A model generated the notes under the pieces. That model saw only the letters and a list, made by a program, of their open reading frames with translations. It was not told the DNA's origin and searched no databases. The translations under genes and the position numbers were made by a program. Source: Catonia carolina (lineage: Eukaryota > Arthropoda > Insecta > Hemiptera > Achilidae). Taken from it: DNA of 64,000 bases. The DNA lies in contig JAQMRL010000010.1 of NCBI GenBank assembly GCA_035578175.1, positions 33,798,784 through 33,862,783 of the forward strand, given 5' to 3'. Within the stretch, counting starts at the first letter, position 1. The number at the start of each line of letters is the position of its first letter. This document shows positions 42,715 through 53,620 of this stretch, piece after piece.

Positions 42715-43505
42715 CTAAAAAAATAAAAAACAACTATTACTTTCTGAAAAGTTACATTGCTACTTTATAACTACTTTACATGAATAATTTATTGTGGATT
42801 TAATTTCATAACGTGCTATTATATTGTGGATACCGTTTGAAAATCCGTTCAAAGTTAGCAAAACGTGTTTCTTGTAGAAGAACCGTAAGGAAGATAATGA
42901 AGTTTGCCGAATATTAAATTTTATCTTAATAAGCTGTGAATTAGGTTAATAAAAGTAAAGAGCATATTGGAAGATTATATGGTAGACAAATCGGAAGTAC
43001 TTTTCATTTCAATACAATTGTAATGGGGTAATGGAGCAATACTTCTTGGTTGGTATGGAGATTTCAAGCGTAAGAAGTAAATGCTAAAGCTGTCAATTGC
43101 TAAGGAAGTGTAGAATATAATAGATTCAATTCTCTTCTTCTTAGACTACCCTTTCGCTCTATCTTATTCAATACTTTCTCTCCCCATTATACAGCTCTCA
43201 ACTGATCAACCTAATAATACCTCTCCTCTGTCTTCCTTCATATCATCCTTTTTCTTACCATTATTTTCAAAACCGGCCTTCACACTTATTCATTTATTCA
43301 CTTTAACCGATTGTTTTCTTGTCAGTAAATTTTAATAATTTTTAGTCAGTTTTTATTCTTTGGTGCTCTTCCTCAGTAAGTAAATACACACCTCAATAAA
43401 TAAATAATAATTCCATACCTAAAATTTTGAATGTAAGTATTTAATTTTTTTACTAAAAGTCGTGGCTGGCCTTGCATCGCATTCTTAAATATTTTATGTA
43501 TTAAA
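42715..43505. other. Unassigned AT-rich DNA
   Basis: A pyrimidine-rich CTCTTCTTCTTAG-like stretch lies at 43,130-43,260. No gene is seen. Confidence 0.35.
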
Positions 43506-43518
43506 ATATAAGGGGAAG

Positions 43519-44076
43519 ACGGCCGGTTTGCTCAAAAATTATTCTAGGCAACCGAACTATTGAACAAGTTCGAGACTTTAAATATTTAGGATTCAAGATT
43601 TCCTATGACAAATATGATGACGTGAGTGAAAAACTGGCAAAATTCAGCGCTGTCTGCATTTCTATTTGCATGACGTTAGGAAAGAAAACGAGAAAGGACA
43701 CCCAAACGAAATTTTATAGAGCAATAGCTGTACCACTCATAATATATGCGAGTGAAATATGGGTGTCATTGCAGAGGAATGAATGTCGTACTATCCAGGC
43801 TGCTGAAATGAGATTTTTGCAGGGAGTCAAATGTTGTACCCGGTTAGATAGAGTAAGTAACGAAGCTATCCGCGCCGAGTTAAATGTTCAGTCACTGTTG
43901 GCAACGTTAAGTATATGTAAGCGAAACTGGCCCGACTTCACATGCCAGCTCACAGACTTCCTCTGCGAGCTTGGAAATATAAACCTAGAGCGAAGTGAGG
44001 CTTGGGAAGACCTAAAAAGAGATGGATGCCTGGACAGGCCATGGAGCCTAATACTTGAAAGATGATGATGATTATG
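43519..44076 (+). pseudogene. LINE-G fragment with near-perfect target duplication
   Basis: From about 43,528 it encodes RT thumb and C-terminal regions: VRDFKYLGFKISY, KFYRAIAVPLIIYASEIW, CRTIQAAEMRFLQGVKCCTR and LDRVSNEAIRAELNVQSL. A frameshift then moves the tail (LGRPKKRWMPGQAMEP) to another frame. The 3' end is TACTTGAAAGATGATGATG. Flanks are ATATAAGGGGAAG (43,506-43,518) and ATATAGGGGAAG (44,077-44,088), one indel apart. The 5' end is truncated; it cannot encode an active RT. Confidence 0.8.
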
Positions 44077-44132
44077 ATATAGGGGAAGCTGTTCTTATTA
44101 ATATAAACTTCTTCAAATTTCATCGTAATTTA

Positions 44133-44483
44133 TGTCATCAGCCGAAAGGCTAGTTTGAATCTTAGAGATTCTACTAAGTAACACAAGGAGTGAGGTGGTA
44201 GAAGTATGCTTATCAGCATGCCAGGCCCTCTAAAAAGCATCTTATTCCCAACCTGCAGCAGATGACACTTTCACTTTATTCACCGCAGTGTCTGGCTGTA
44301 TAATGAAATGTATTACTCTCAGACGAGATAAGTCTGCGTAGAGTCTTTTACAGTTCTACCTCTTAAAAGCTTTAGTCATGATTAGCTGACCATCTAATAA
44401 GAATCTTAATTATTTTTTGTAGCCCTGGAACTAGCAGATCGAGTATAAATAATTTGACACTACCTGCCTGTTATGAGCAATTA
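44133..44483 (-). mobile_element. SINE-A, near full length, decayed
   Basis: From CATCAGCCGAAAGGC to CTGCCTGTTATGAGCAA. The AAC tail is missing; several small deletions. Confidence 0.78.
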
Positions 44484-45360
44484 ACATAATTATTACTTTC
44501 AAAATACAGAGTGAGGGACTGTAAGTAATACTACTAATGACCCGGATTTCGATGCAAATTTTAATGAACTAAGAAACTGGATATGAATTGTGAACTGCGT
44601 ACGATATACTTTATGAATTTTCAAAATGAAGTAAGAAGAATTTAGACTGCAGCTGAAATCTTTTAAAAATTTATTTCATTTTATATAGTAAGTAACAAAA
44701 TGTAAGGAGTTCGGTTCAACGAAAAGTGGGAAACGGGTCGAAAGTACTGAAGGTAAAATTTGTGTTGGATGTACATTAGTCGTACAGTATGAAGCTTCGG
44801 AGATAACGGTTACAGGGGAATGAAAGAGAACGGTTGGTGATGTTAAGAGAAGGAGGTGTAGTTGTTGAAGAGGGAGGTTTGAGTAGGAGGAGTAAGGTAA
44901 TGTTGAAGTAGAGTTGCTGAGGAGGTGCAGATATCTTAACGTTGTACCTTCTTCATTCTGTATTCAAATTGGATGCGGCGGCTTTTGTATAGCGTTGCAA
45001 AGGCCGTCTAATTGCACAATGTAACTTAAATTGAGAGTGAGAGAGAGAGGGAGAGGGTGTGGCAGAAAGAGAAAGAGTGACTGTGAATAAGAGATGGGTG
45101 TACTCATAATAAGACAACGTGAAAACCAACGTACTGGTGAATTGGTAGAGGTACATCGTACAGTCTTGACACGAATGTAACAGATGTTTTATCTTGTTGC
45201 CTACTATTTTGTTTCTTTTTTAACATTCTTTGATTAAAATTTGAAAAATTTGTGGAATTATAATGTGAAATTTCAATTAGATTTTATTTCTAATATACAA
45301 AGTAACGATTTGAGAACCCGATTGTACGTGTAATTTGGTATCAGGTTGGTTTCTTTAGAA
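44484..45360. other. Unassigned DNA
   Basis: A purine-rich GAGAGAGAG/GAGGAG stretch lies at 44,815-45,075. No gene recognised. Confidence 0.35.
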
Positions 45361-45775
45361 AAAACAAAAAAATCGGAGACAAAGATAAATATTATCGTGG
45401 TATCCTGGAGACAGAAGGATCGCCTAAAAGCGGTGGAGATGGATTTCTGGAGGCGGAGCTGTGGTGGGTCCGCGGATCGATCGAATTCCAAATTATGAAA
45501 TTAGGAGAAGAATCGGCGTTCAAGGAAATATCATTGATACCATATTCCGGAAGCAGTTAAAATGATTTGGTCATTTGCAGAGGATGGAGGATGGTAGGTG
45601 GCCAAAGAGGGTATGGGGGTGGAAGCCAGCCGGTAGAATAAGGAGGGGTTGGCCGAAAGTGACATGGTTGGATGGGGTGCAGGAGGCAATGTCTTTGTAA
45701 CGACTCTCTGATGGGGACTGGCGAGACAGAAAGAGGTGGTGCTTATGAAGCGAGATGCGGCTGGGGCTGTAAATC
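45361..45775 (+). pseudogene. Non-LTR retrotransposon C-terminal fragment
   Basis: Read across frames: LKAVEMDFWRRSCGGS, EGNIIDTIFRKQLK, MEDGRWPKRVWGWKPAG, RIRRGWPKVTWLDGVQEAMS. These match the order found after the RT domain of many insect non-LTR ORF2 proteins (a motif like AVEMDxLRRSxxxSRxDR, then KQLxWxGHVxRMxxxR). Several frameshifts; RT core missing. Minus-strand frames here are shadows. Confidence 0.68.
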
Positions 45776-45823
45776 CTCGCATGAATATATATACAAAAAA
45801 TCATTTTTTAGTTGCTATCGTAT

Positions 45824-46203
45824 ACATTAATGTAATCGGATGGCAATAATAATGAGGGACGTTACGAAACTTTAAATGAAATAGTGGCTCTCTGAAAAGT
45901 TGTTCGGCTGTTTTTCTGCTGGGACAAGAAGATTATCGTGAGGGCAGGAAGCGGGTGCGTCGGTTGCAGATGCGGTGACGTTTAAGGTTATGGTAGTACG
46001 GCATTCCATCGTCCAGCGGAAACATAATATTTTTCTCTTGCAGTTCCGTTGATGCGTCCTTATCGGAGTCGGGAGCCGTATTACCATAGTTTGATATAGA
46101 TACATTAATATAAACAAATGGCGATAATAATGAGTGGCGTTGCGAAACCTTAATTGAAACTGTAGCTTTTAAAAGAACCGTTAGGCTGTTTTTCTGCTGG
46201 GTT
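45824..46203 (+). repeat. Direct repeat, two units about 281 bp apart
   Basis: Unit one (45,824-45,923) and unit two (46,106-46,203) share ATACATTAAT, GCAATAATAATGAG, GCGTTGCGAAAC-like and GCTGTTTTTCTGCTGGG, with about 80% identity. The first full period is 45,824-46,105. It could be a decayed tandem satellite of about 280 bp. Confidence 0.6.
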
Positions 46204-46883
46204 GAATGAAAATGATACCACAGTCAAGGAGCTTACTATTGGCGAAAAATGTATATGGCATACTAAGCGCTCCAAGGTGCCAGCAAGCTCAGTTATAAGA
46301 ATTCGTAAATCTCCGAATTAAAAATTTAATCGTTTTCCTCCTTAATATTAATAATTGCTTCAACAAAACTGATGATTTCGTGTCAAAAACATAATACATA
46401 GCCCTACAAAGCACGTAATTAATGTTTGCGTCAAAATTACTAATAGAAACCTGAGTTTAAACTCAAAATTGTTAAAAAAATATTGCTTCGATTTTAACGT
46501 ACTATAAGTCAAATTAATGCCTGTTTAATAGTGCGTTGAACAGTAAAAACTTGAAATTTTTATCTATTTTTATTAAAAGTGATATTGACATTAGAACAAA
46601 AAACAAAACCCGTTTTTGGAAACATTTTACGGATTATGCTAACTCATTGGCCTATAACTCCGTACAAACTCATCCGATTTTAGTGAAATTTTGTCAAAGT
46701 ATAGATTACAATGTTTCTATTGTGTACACTGAATCTCAGGATTAAGCTTTTTTATTTTTCTTTATTCTTTGAATTCGCGACCGGGACCGTTAAATTTGCA
46801 GTAGATTTAATAACATAAATCAATTATTCATTTAATTCAGCGATAGCTGAGTCTTTTGGAATTATTTTTTTTAATACGTAGAC
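46204..46883. other. Unassigned AT-rich DNA
   Basis: Frame 46,536-46,745 (69 residues) has no recognised domain. Confidence 0.35.
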
Positions 46884-47360
46884 CATGCGGGGTGAGTCGG
46901 CTGTTTTACAGCTGATTTCCTAAGACGAAGGTTTTTTGTTCAAATCCTATTAAAGGTAGTTACTATTACACAGATTTGAATACTAGACGGTGGTTACCGG
47001 TGTACTTTGATGGTTGGGGTTCAATTAACCATATTCTCTCAGGAATTGTGGGCCGGGTCTGTACAAGACTACTACTACGGTAACGGCCGGCCCGTTAGTG
47101 TAGGGGTTAGCGCAACTGGCTGGCTTCTACGCCGGGGTCCCGGGTTCGATTTCCGGTCAGGTTTGGCATTTTTTCATCACTCGTTTTCATCATCATCATT
47201 ATCTACTGTCTGCATTAACAGAAATTGCAAAACAGTTAGACGTAAAAAAATGTACAAGACTACGCCTCATTATACATCATACACATCGTCCTCACCTCAT
47301 TGAGTCATACGGTTGTTTATTGTTCTGAATTGAACAGAAGATTGTAACGTACACACATAA
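46884..47360 (+). mobile_element. SINE-C interrupted by SINE-B
   Basis: tRNA-like head (GGGGTGAGTCGG, B box TTGTTCAAATCC), body with GATGGTTGGGGTTCAATTAA and AGGAATTGTGGGCCG, then the interruption, then ACAAGACTACGCCTCATT and CAACGTACACACAT-like 3' part. The interrupting SINE-B has a perfect 13-bp target duplication. Confidence 0.8.
47073..47250 (+). mobile_element. SINE-B, full length, nested in SINE-C
   Basis: Head GGCCGGCCCGTTAGTGTAGG with A box TAGTGTAGGGG, B box GGTTCGATTTCC, 3' part CTGTCTGCATTAACAG and a short A tail. Flanked by TGTACAAGACTAC at 47,060-47,072 and 47,251-47,263. The perfect duplication shows retroposition into SINE-C. Confidence 0.88.
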
Positions 47361-47559
47361 GGAATATAAAAAAAATCATTGGGCAAGTTACTTTGTTTAG
47401 TGACCAGCTGAAACCCACACATGAACGCATTTGACTGGGGAACACTGTCATATTAGCATCTATTGAAAGCCAAAAATGTGTTTAAATTGTAGACCTAAAT
47501 TTTTAATTAATAATGACACGTGATTTGTGAAATAAACTTTTTGCAAAGAATATTTCATC

Positions 47560-47639
47560 TTGCAAAATAATTGATAACGAAAATTAAACGTAAAACTTTT
47601 TATGTAGTATACTTTTGTCTAACTCTTAGTTTAGCGGTC
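47560..47639 (+). repeat. Repeat C fragment (target of the jockey-type insertion)
   Basis: ACTCTTAGTTTAGCGGTCAA matches the repeat C interior. The same repeat appears to resume after 49,860, so the non-LTR element inserted into repeat C DNA. Confidence 0.5.
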
Positions 47640-47651
47640 AAGTAATTTTCT

Positions 47652-49195
47652 GATATGATATCCCCAAGTCAGTCTACGGTCTAAATGGAGGCCCAGATAT
47701 CGAACTTTATTTTCTTGCGGTATCTCATTGTTATCCAGGTAAACAGTTGGACAAGTTCTTCTTCTTAAAGTAAAAGTCACTTGCACAGATTTCAGCGGGT
47801 TAACTTTCATTCTCCAGTTTTTGAGCCATGTAGATACCTCATACAAGTGATTTTGGATGTTCATCGAAGTTTCTTCTGGAGATTCACTGCTGCATAACAG
47901 AACGGTATCATCTGCGTACGCTGCTACTGTCGTGAAGTCATTTTCCGGGAAGTCAGACGTAAATATGGAGTACAAAGCAGGAGATAATATGGACCCTTGA
48001 GGAACTCCTGCTTCGATATGCCAGACATTAGAATATTCCAAACCTTGGCGCACAACAAAATATCTATCCTCTAAAAATGATCTCAGAATTCCATAATACG
48101 TATCAGAAAAATAGATTTTAATTTATATAAAAGCTCGGGATGCCAAACCTTATCGAACGCCGAACTAATATCCAGAAATACAGCCGATGTGTATAATTTT
48201 TGTTCTAACCCTACAGAAATTAAATCAACCACTCTGTGCAGCTGATGAGTTGTTGAATGCTGCCTTCTGAATCCAAACTGATAATTTGGAGTTGTAGCTT
48301 CAATTATCGGCGAAAGTCGATCTAACAAAATTCGTTCAAAAAGTTTAGACACGACTGAAAGAAGGCTAATGGGCCGGTAAGAGCTTACACAGTGAGATGG
48401 TTTTTCCGGCTTCTGAAATAAAACAATAGTTGACAATTTCCATTGTAAAGGAAAATGCGCAGTTCTGAGAATAGCATTAAATATGTTTCGTATAAAAATT
48501 ATTCCTCTTTCTGGTAACTCCTTTAATATCTCTGCAGTTATCAAATCCAGACCTGGTGACTTGTGCAATGGAAGACGTTTAATAATATTCTTGACCTCGT
48601 TTAAACTCACAGGTTTAGGCGGCAACGATAGCGTAGTTGGGCACGTTACAAATTCCTGTACATCCCTGTCAAACTCAATGTCTCCTGTTTGCACATGAGG
48701 TTTAAATACGTTGCTGAGATGTTCTCCAAATAAATCAGCTTTTTCTTGGTCAGACTTGGCCCAGGTTTGGTTCTCACGCCGAAGAGGAGTCGAAACTGGA
48801 ACTTGCTTTAGAAGTCGCTTTGTTGCTCTCTATAACGAGCCATCTTCTGTGTCCAGGGAATTCAAGCGGCTTTCAAAGCGGTCGAGTTTAACTGCCCAGA
48901 TTTCCTTTTTAAGTGTGTTGGATAGCCGATTGACAGTAGATTTATCGTTTGGAAGTCTTGTACGATGCCATCGACGACGTGCTGCCCATTTTCGAGTAAT
49001 TAATTCCCGTATGGATTTGGGATAATGAGATCCATTGCGTTCATTTTTTGAAACAGTTATTGCAGAATCCCATGCAGCAGATTGAATGATAGAGGTAAAA
49101 TCGTCTATGGCGCATTCTAAATCGTGAGCAGTTTTTAAAGGGACGTGAACATTTAAATTGTTATTTACAAGATTTTGAAATTTGACCCAATCCAT
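47652..49195 (-). pseudogene. Non-LTR reverse transcriptase, inverted 5' segment
   Basis: Minus strand. A pre-RT region (48,830-49,195) is followed by the RT fingers and palm: KSPGLDLITAEILKEL, SSYRPISLLSVVSKLFERIL, FGFRRQHSTTHQLHRV and AVFLDISSAFDKVWH (first catalytic Asp; 48,083-48,694). Then come GVPQGSILSPALYSIFTSDF and the AYADDTVLL catalytic loop (47,652-48,053), and KVRYLGLHLDRRLTW. Two breaks (near 48,060 and 48,760-48,830) separate the frames. The endonuclease domain is lost at the 5' truncation. It once copied RNA by target-primed reverse transcription; now inactive. Confidence 0.88.
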
Positions 49196-49229
49196 CTTAC
49201 CGGTTGGCGTTAGCGATGGTAGTTGCTAA

Positions 49230-49660
49230 ATATCTACATATCTAAAATATCGTCTAAAATAACCGTACAAAATTACTTTCAAAATTCATCAACAGAAAAT
49301 CAACTCTATCATTAAAATTTAAATTATTAACATACAAAGCCTATTTACGACCGATATGGAATTACGGTATTGAAATTTTTGGGACCGCAAAGAAAACTCA
49401 CATTCAAAAAATTCAATCAAAAAAAAACTCATCAGTCAAAAATACTTCGGATGATAACGAACGCCCCATATTACGTAACGAATTTAACATTGCATTCCGA
49501 TTTGAAAATCCCTTTTGTAACAGAAACTGCTAAAATAAAATATTCCAAATTTAACAGGAAATTAACAGATCACATCAATCCCCTAATACAGCAAATGTCA
49601 AGACGAAACTTACCACACCGACGCCTACGAAGAAAATGGAGTAGAGATCTATTGATCTAA
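49230..49660 (+). pseudogene. Non-LTR ORF2 C-terminal part (sense segment)
   Basis: Plus strand. After a frameshift near 49,375 it reads KILRMITNAPYYVTNLTLHS, DLKIPFVTETAKIKYSKFN, LTDHINPLIQQMSRRNLP and RRLRRKWSRDLL. This is the typical jockey-clade C-terminus. Its first residues (LLTYKAYLRPIWNYGIEIFG in another frame) continue the RT thumb encoded on the opposite strand. TAA at about 49,658 leads to the 3' untranslated region and poly(A). Confidence 0.82.
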
Positions 49661-49859
49661 TTGTTCTATATTTTTATTAATTTATTTTTTGAAATCCACT
49701 ATACTTTTGAATTATCCACTGGGATGTATTCTTTAAAAAAATATTTCTGTTTATTTATCAAGTTATTTGTTTTTTCAAAATTTAGTTAAGCTTTTGGATG
49801 GTTATACTGTACTGTATAGTTTCTAAATAAAATTAACGTTAAAAAAAAAGTAATTTTCT

Positions 49860-50251
49860 TATGAAAAAAAGCATATAAATTGGTCCATTCCATATCGAGA
49901 CGTTTAACATTGTGTGTACAGTTTATCATACCAAATTAATCTTTGATTTTGATTTTTTGTTGCTATGTGAATTTCGAGTGTATTATTGCAGGGTCGTTGA
50001 ATAAGAGATCCCTTATTCAACGGCCCTGGTATTATTATTGACAGTTTGTTGTCAGACTTCAAAAGTGGACAAACCTGTAAGAGTACTGTATTTAGTAAAC
50101 AAATTGTATTTAGTATAATTAAAAGGGGTTCTCGGTTCAAAGCAGTATCGTTGTTCAGTCTAGTACGTCTGTTATTGTATAGTCTTGTAACATAATACAA
50201 TAATACTCACAAGTCTTTCAATCCTGTTTAGTTGTTACTAATTACGTAGTG
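49860..50251. other. Unassigned AT-rich DNA
   Basis: ATTCAACG...CCCTTATTCAACGGCC around 50,000-50,025 forms a small inverted repeat (GGGTCGTTGAATAAG and CTTATTCAACGGCCC). Minus frame 49,904-50,200 has no recognised domain. Confidence 0.4.
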
Positions 50252-50448
50252 CCGGCCGCATTAGCGTAGTTGGTAACTTGCTCGCCTCTCGTCATGCGGT
50301 CCTGGGTTCGAATCCCACTCAGGCACGGCATATTTTCATACGTTACAAATAATCATTTCATCCTCATTACGCACAGTTACACCCCAACGCTAATGACGCT
50401 ATTGACCTTGCAGTTGATACGACGTTAAATAAAAAAAAAAAAAAAAAC
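50252..50448 (+). mobile_element. SINE-B, full length with poly(A)
   Basis: GCCGGCCGCATTAGCGTAGT (A-box side), TGGGTTCGAATCCC (B box), CATACGTTACAAAT body, a variant 3' part (ACCCCAACGCTAATGACGCT), then GACGTTAAAT and a 16-A tail. No clear target duplication. Confidence 0.85.
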
Positions 50449-50644
50449 CGTAAGAAGACTCAGTTGGAAAGTTCTTTAAAATAACCTTTCCTGAACTAAT
50501 TTTACTCGAGCTTTTCTTTATCTAAGGATTCAGTCGGTAACCTTACGTTATAAATTTATATTAAATTTAAATTCATAATAATAAATTTTATGTGCCTGTA
50601 ACATTGATGCAGCAAGTCTTTTTCTACTGTTGTTTTGACGTAAA

Positions 50645-50785
50645 GTCATCGTTCGAAAGGCTGGTTTGAACCTCTGGAGACTTAAATAAGTAAAACGAAA
50701 CCTCAGTTTACAATTGCCTTCCTCACTGAGTGGTAAAATATGCTTATCAGCGTGCCAAGCCCTCTGAAAAGCATCTAATTTTCAG
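50645..50785 (-). mobile_element. SINE-A, truncated copy
   Basis: GTCATCGTTCGAAAGGCTGG to AAAGCATCTAATTTTCAG; only the 3' third of the family remains. Confidence 0.72.
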
Positions 50786-50867
50786 AATTGATTTTGAGAA
50801 TTTTTTATGATGTTATATTGTAGGACTTAATTTTTTATTATTGAATATCAAGTAATTATAGTAAATT

Positions 50868-51400
50868 AATTATAACCATTAATTTAATTTTTAATTCTCT
50901 ACAACTTTAATTATGTATACTTTTGCTTAAAAATTCATATTAAGACCGCAATCTTAAACAAAAATTATCACGAGAGCACAGCTTCCCACGAATTTTAACT
51001 GACATGAAGCTTTCCCATGTTGTAGAGGACAAATATTGTAGGTAGTTAATGAGACAATTCTAAATAAAATCATAGAAGCCATTTTTGAGAAAATTACAAA
51101 TAAATTTAAAATCGGATGAATAAACTTCTAGTTGACCGATCTGATGAAAATGTTTGTGTCCAATTCCCCAACTTAAATAATTTCAAGTTTCAATTTCATG
51201 TAATTTTCTATTCTTGAATTATTTCACACGCGCGCGCGCACGCGCACGCGCGCGCACACATACACACACAGAGACCAATCGGTAAATCATGTTTTTTTTG
51301 GCTAATGGGACCTGAAAACGTGTATTTCCGGTAAAAAATATCTATTTCGAGAAAATTGACATGAAAACCTATGTGTCATTCGGGGCAAAAAAAATAAGTG
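50868..51400 (-). repeat. Repeat C, partial copy with a CG/CA microsatellite
   Basis: Minus orientation, decayed. TTGACCGATCTGATGAAAAT is the complement of ATTTTCATCAAAATCGGTCA at 35,380. GAGACCAATCGGTAAATCAT is the complement of the 35,270 region. A CACACGCGCGCG tract lies inside at 51,228-51,272, where the complete copy has only a short GTGTGTGTG. Confidence 0.6.
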
Positions 51401-52526
51401 TAAACAGAAAGGGCAGTTATACTTTTTATAATTATTAATAAAAAAAAACAGTATTATTAAGTGAGGAAAATCGTGAATAAGAATAAATGAGTTTTGAGTT
51501 AATTTTAATTTAGGCTTTATCATTCCAGTTGATTTATGGTGACTACTAAAATATACAAATTCCCCAAAATACGCTTAATTAAATACTGGTTCTCTGAGTA
51601 AACAGCTATGCTGGCTGACTAGATATTTCTACTGCCGGTTCTAATTTAATGAAATAATTCCTGGAATTTAGTCTGTTAAAATAAAATCAATTACCGACCA
51701 TTATATTACATTTAATTCAGCCATTCAAAGTACGATTCGTACGGTACGTGGTTTAATTGTGTGTACCATCTGTCTTATTAATGATATCACATTTATGTTT
51801 TATATTTTGGTTTCACACTTCGTATTATTCAAATTTATTTTCAGTAATTTGTATTTCAATACAAATTCAGTTGAAATAGAACCTTAAAGATTTGGTCCAT
51901 GGATGAAAGTAAGATTAATTTCAATGGATTATTTTTGTGATAAAATTGAAATGAAATAAACCTTTCTGCTCTTCAGCTATGCTATACTCTTTCAGAAATT
52001 AAATTTACTGTAGTTTACCATATTTTTATTAAAACTACCTTTTTTTTAAAAAACTTTTCAGTATTTTTACAAAGTTTTGAATCAAAATTTTATATTTTCA
52101 CAATATGTTAAAAATATATTATAATTTTATAAATTATAGTATTACTTAGAAAAAATTTCTGATTGGTTATGCAAGTGGAAAATCAAGACCAATCAAACTC
52201 CAATCACATCGACACATTACTTTTATTACATTTATTACTTTCACCTTACTTCCAAACATATCCTACAATTTACATAATATGTAAATTATAATACTAATAA
52301 ATATTAATACTAATAAATAATACTAATAAATATAATACTAATAAATGTAAATTATAATATTTAGTATATATTATATACTAAATACATCCACCCTACACAG
52401 TTAAATTTAAGTATCACTCGTGACAAATGACCCATAAAAATATCACATTTCATTAAAATGATAAACGCTCACACACAGAACAAAATACTTATCTGATTGG
52501 CGGCCATTTTGCTTTATCTTTCTTAA
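51401..52526. other. Unassigned AT-rich DNA
   Basis: AATACTAATAAAT units are repeated at 52,290-52,350. Two CCAAT/ATTGG motifs lie near 52,160-52,200. No gene recognised. Confidence 0.4.
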
Positions 52527-53393
52527 CCCTCGGGGACTGGCGCCGTTGCATATTTTACATCATTTTATAATATTGAAAATATTCCTACAAACACTTATGA
52601 TTACCCACTTAAATATTATTTTCTAATTATTGAAGCAGTATTTTGAAATACATATTTGAATAATTTTGCATTTATGTAAAATGTATTTAAAAAACACGGA
52701 AATTACAATAAATCTTTGATTATTACAAAAACATTAATTATATTATTAAAAGTTACTTATACGATATTAATGCATTACGAGTATTTGTAATTGTTCTAAA
52801 TTTTAAAATATGTCAATCACACTTTCTAGATCAACGGATTCACTGCAGTTATTACAAACTGCTTATGAATGAATAAATCTGGCGCATTTCCTACAGCAAA
52901 CACTGCCGCTGTAACAAATTATATTTGACACAAACAAATCAAATATTTCTCTGATTGCGGACAAATTGTCTATTTTTTGTCTCTCATCCGTAGTGGAACG
53001 ATTAGTCTACCAAATCTGACACAGTTTAAAAGAAGTAAGAATTTGTAATAGCTCATGGTAGCTCTCAATAACACTGCATGCCTGTCCCATGTGATAAAAT
53101 TTTACTTTTCAAAGACAGGGCACGAATTATGCAGTGTAAATATAGGCACCAATGAGCAAAAACTATGACATTCGCTTTGGCGCCGTTGCGGATTCACAGC
53201 ACTCATGGTGCTAGTAAAATTCCAGTATTTCAGAAAATAAGAATATTTTTGAATTTTTTATGACATGATAATAAGCAGTAGGAATGAGTAGAGAAATGCA
53301 TGAAAGGGATCCGACCTGATTATCTATATTTAAAAAAAAAGTACAAAAATTACATCTGTTGCGAAAATGCAACAGTGCCAGTCCCCGAAGTTT
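52527..53393 (-). mobile_element. piggyBac-like element relic
   Basis: The left end is CCCTCGGGGACTGGCG directly after TTAA (52,523-52,526). The right end, 53,370-53,390, is the complement (GCCAGTCCCCGA preceded by AACAGT). It is followed by TTTTTAA, where a TTAA occurs at 53,394-53,397 after slight decay. A second copy of the GGCGCCGTTGC motif lies inside at about 53,180. CCCT-type ends and TTAA targets are diagnostic of piggyBac elements. Length is about 867 bp, so most of the transposase is deleted. Confidence 0.75.
52815..53110 (-). pseudogene. piggyBac-like transposase fragment
   Basis: The minus strand reads, with one frameshift, LLRATMSYYKFLLLLNCVRF, then RSTTDERQKIDNLSAIREIF and DLFVSN. 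This is the conserved FRATMSxxRFxxLLxxIRFD...TRxERxxxDKLAPIRxVFxxF region of piggyBac transposases, which lies just before the catalytic domain. A Cys-rich stretch follows (CCRKCARF, stop, AVCNNC), which may be the C-terminal zinc-binding tail. That would mean the catalytic middle has been deleted. Non-functional. Confidence 0.72.
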
Positions 53394-53486
53394 TTAAACA
53401 AATTAAAGCTGTATTTTTGAAAACGAACTGGAGATATGAATACAGTCCTAGCAGTCAAAATTACGAAAGTAAAATTATAACCATTA

Positions 53487-53620
53487 TTAATTTTATAACC
53501 ATCATCATCATCATCTGTCAAGGATTAGGCTCCATGGCCTGTTCCGCCATCTATCTATTTTTAGGTCTTCCCAAGCCTCGCTTCCCTCTAGGTTTATAAT
53601 TCCATGCTCGCAGAGGAAGG
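53487..53620 (-). pseudogene. LINE-G 3'-end fragment
   Basis: The minus strand reads LRAWNYKPRGKRGLGRPKNR, then MAEQAMEPNP, and ends with a (GAT)n tail (plus-strand CCATCATCATCATCATC). It is the same C-terminus and tail as in the copy ending at 44,076. Confidence 0.75.

Larger units (their letters stand above)
47652..49847 (+). mobile_element. Jockey-type non-LTR retrotransposon with inverted 5' segment
   Basis: Flanked by the perfect 12-bp duplication AAGTAATTTTCT (47,640-47,651 and 49,848-49,859). The 3' part (about 49,220-49,847) is in plus orientation, with a 3' untranslated region, AATAAA at 49,826 and a poly(A) run at 49,841. The 5' part (47,652 to about 49,220) is inverted. The RT coding order is continuous only if the left part is turned round: TWGYHI at the left edge is followed, after a short gap, by YKAYLRPIWNYGIEI in the right part. 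This is the product expected from twin-primed target-site reverse transcription. Confidence 0.87.
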
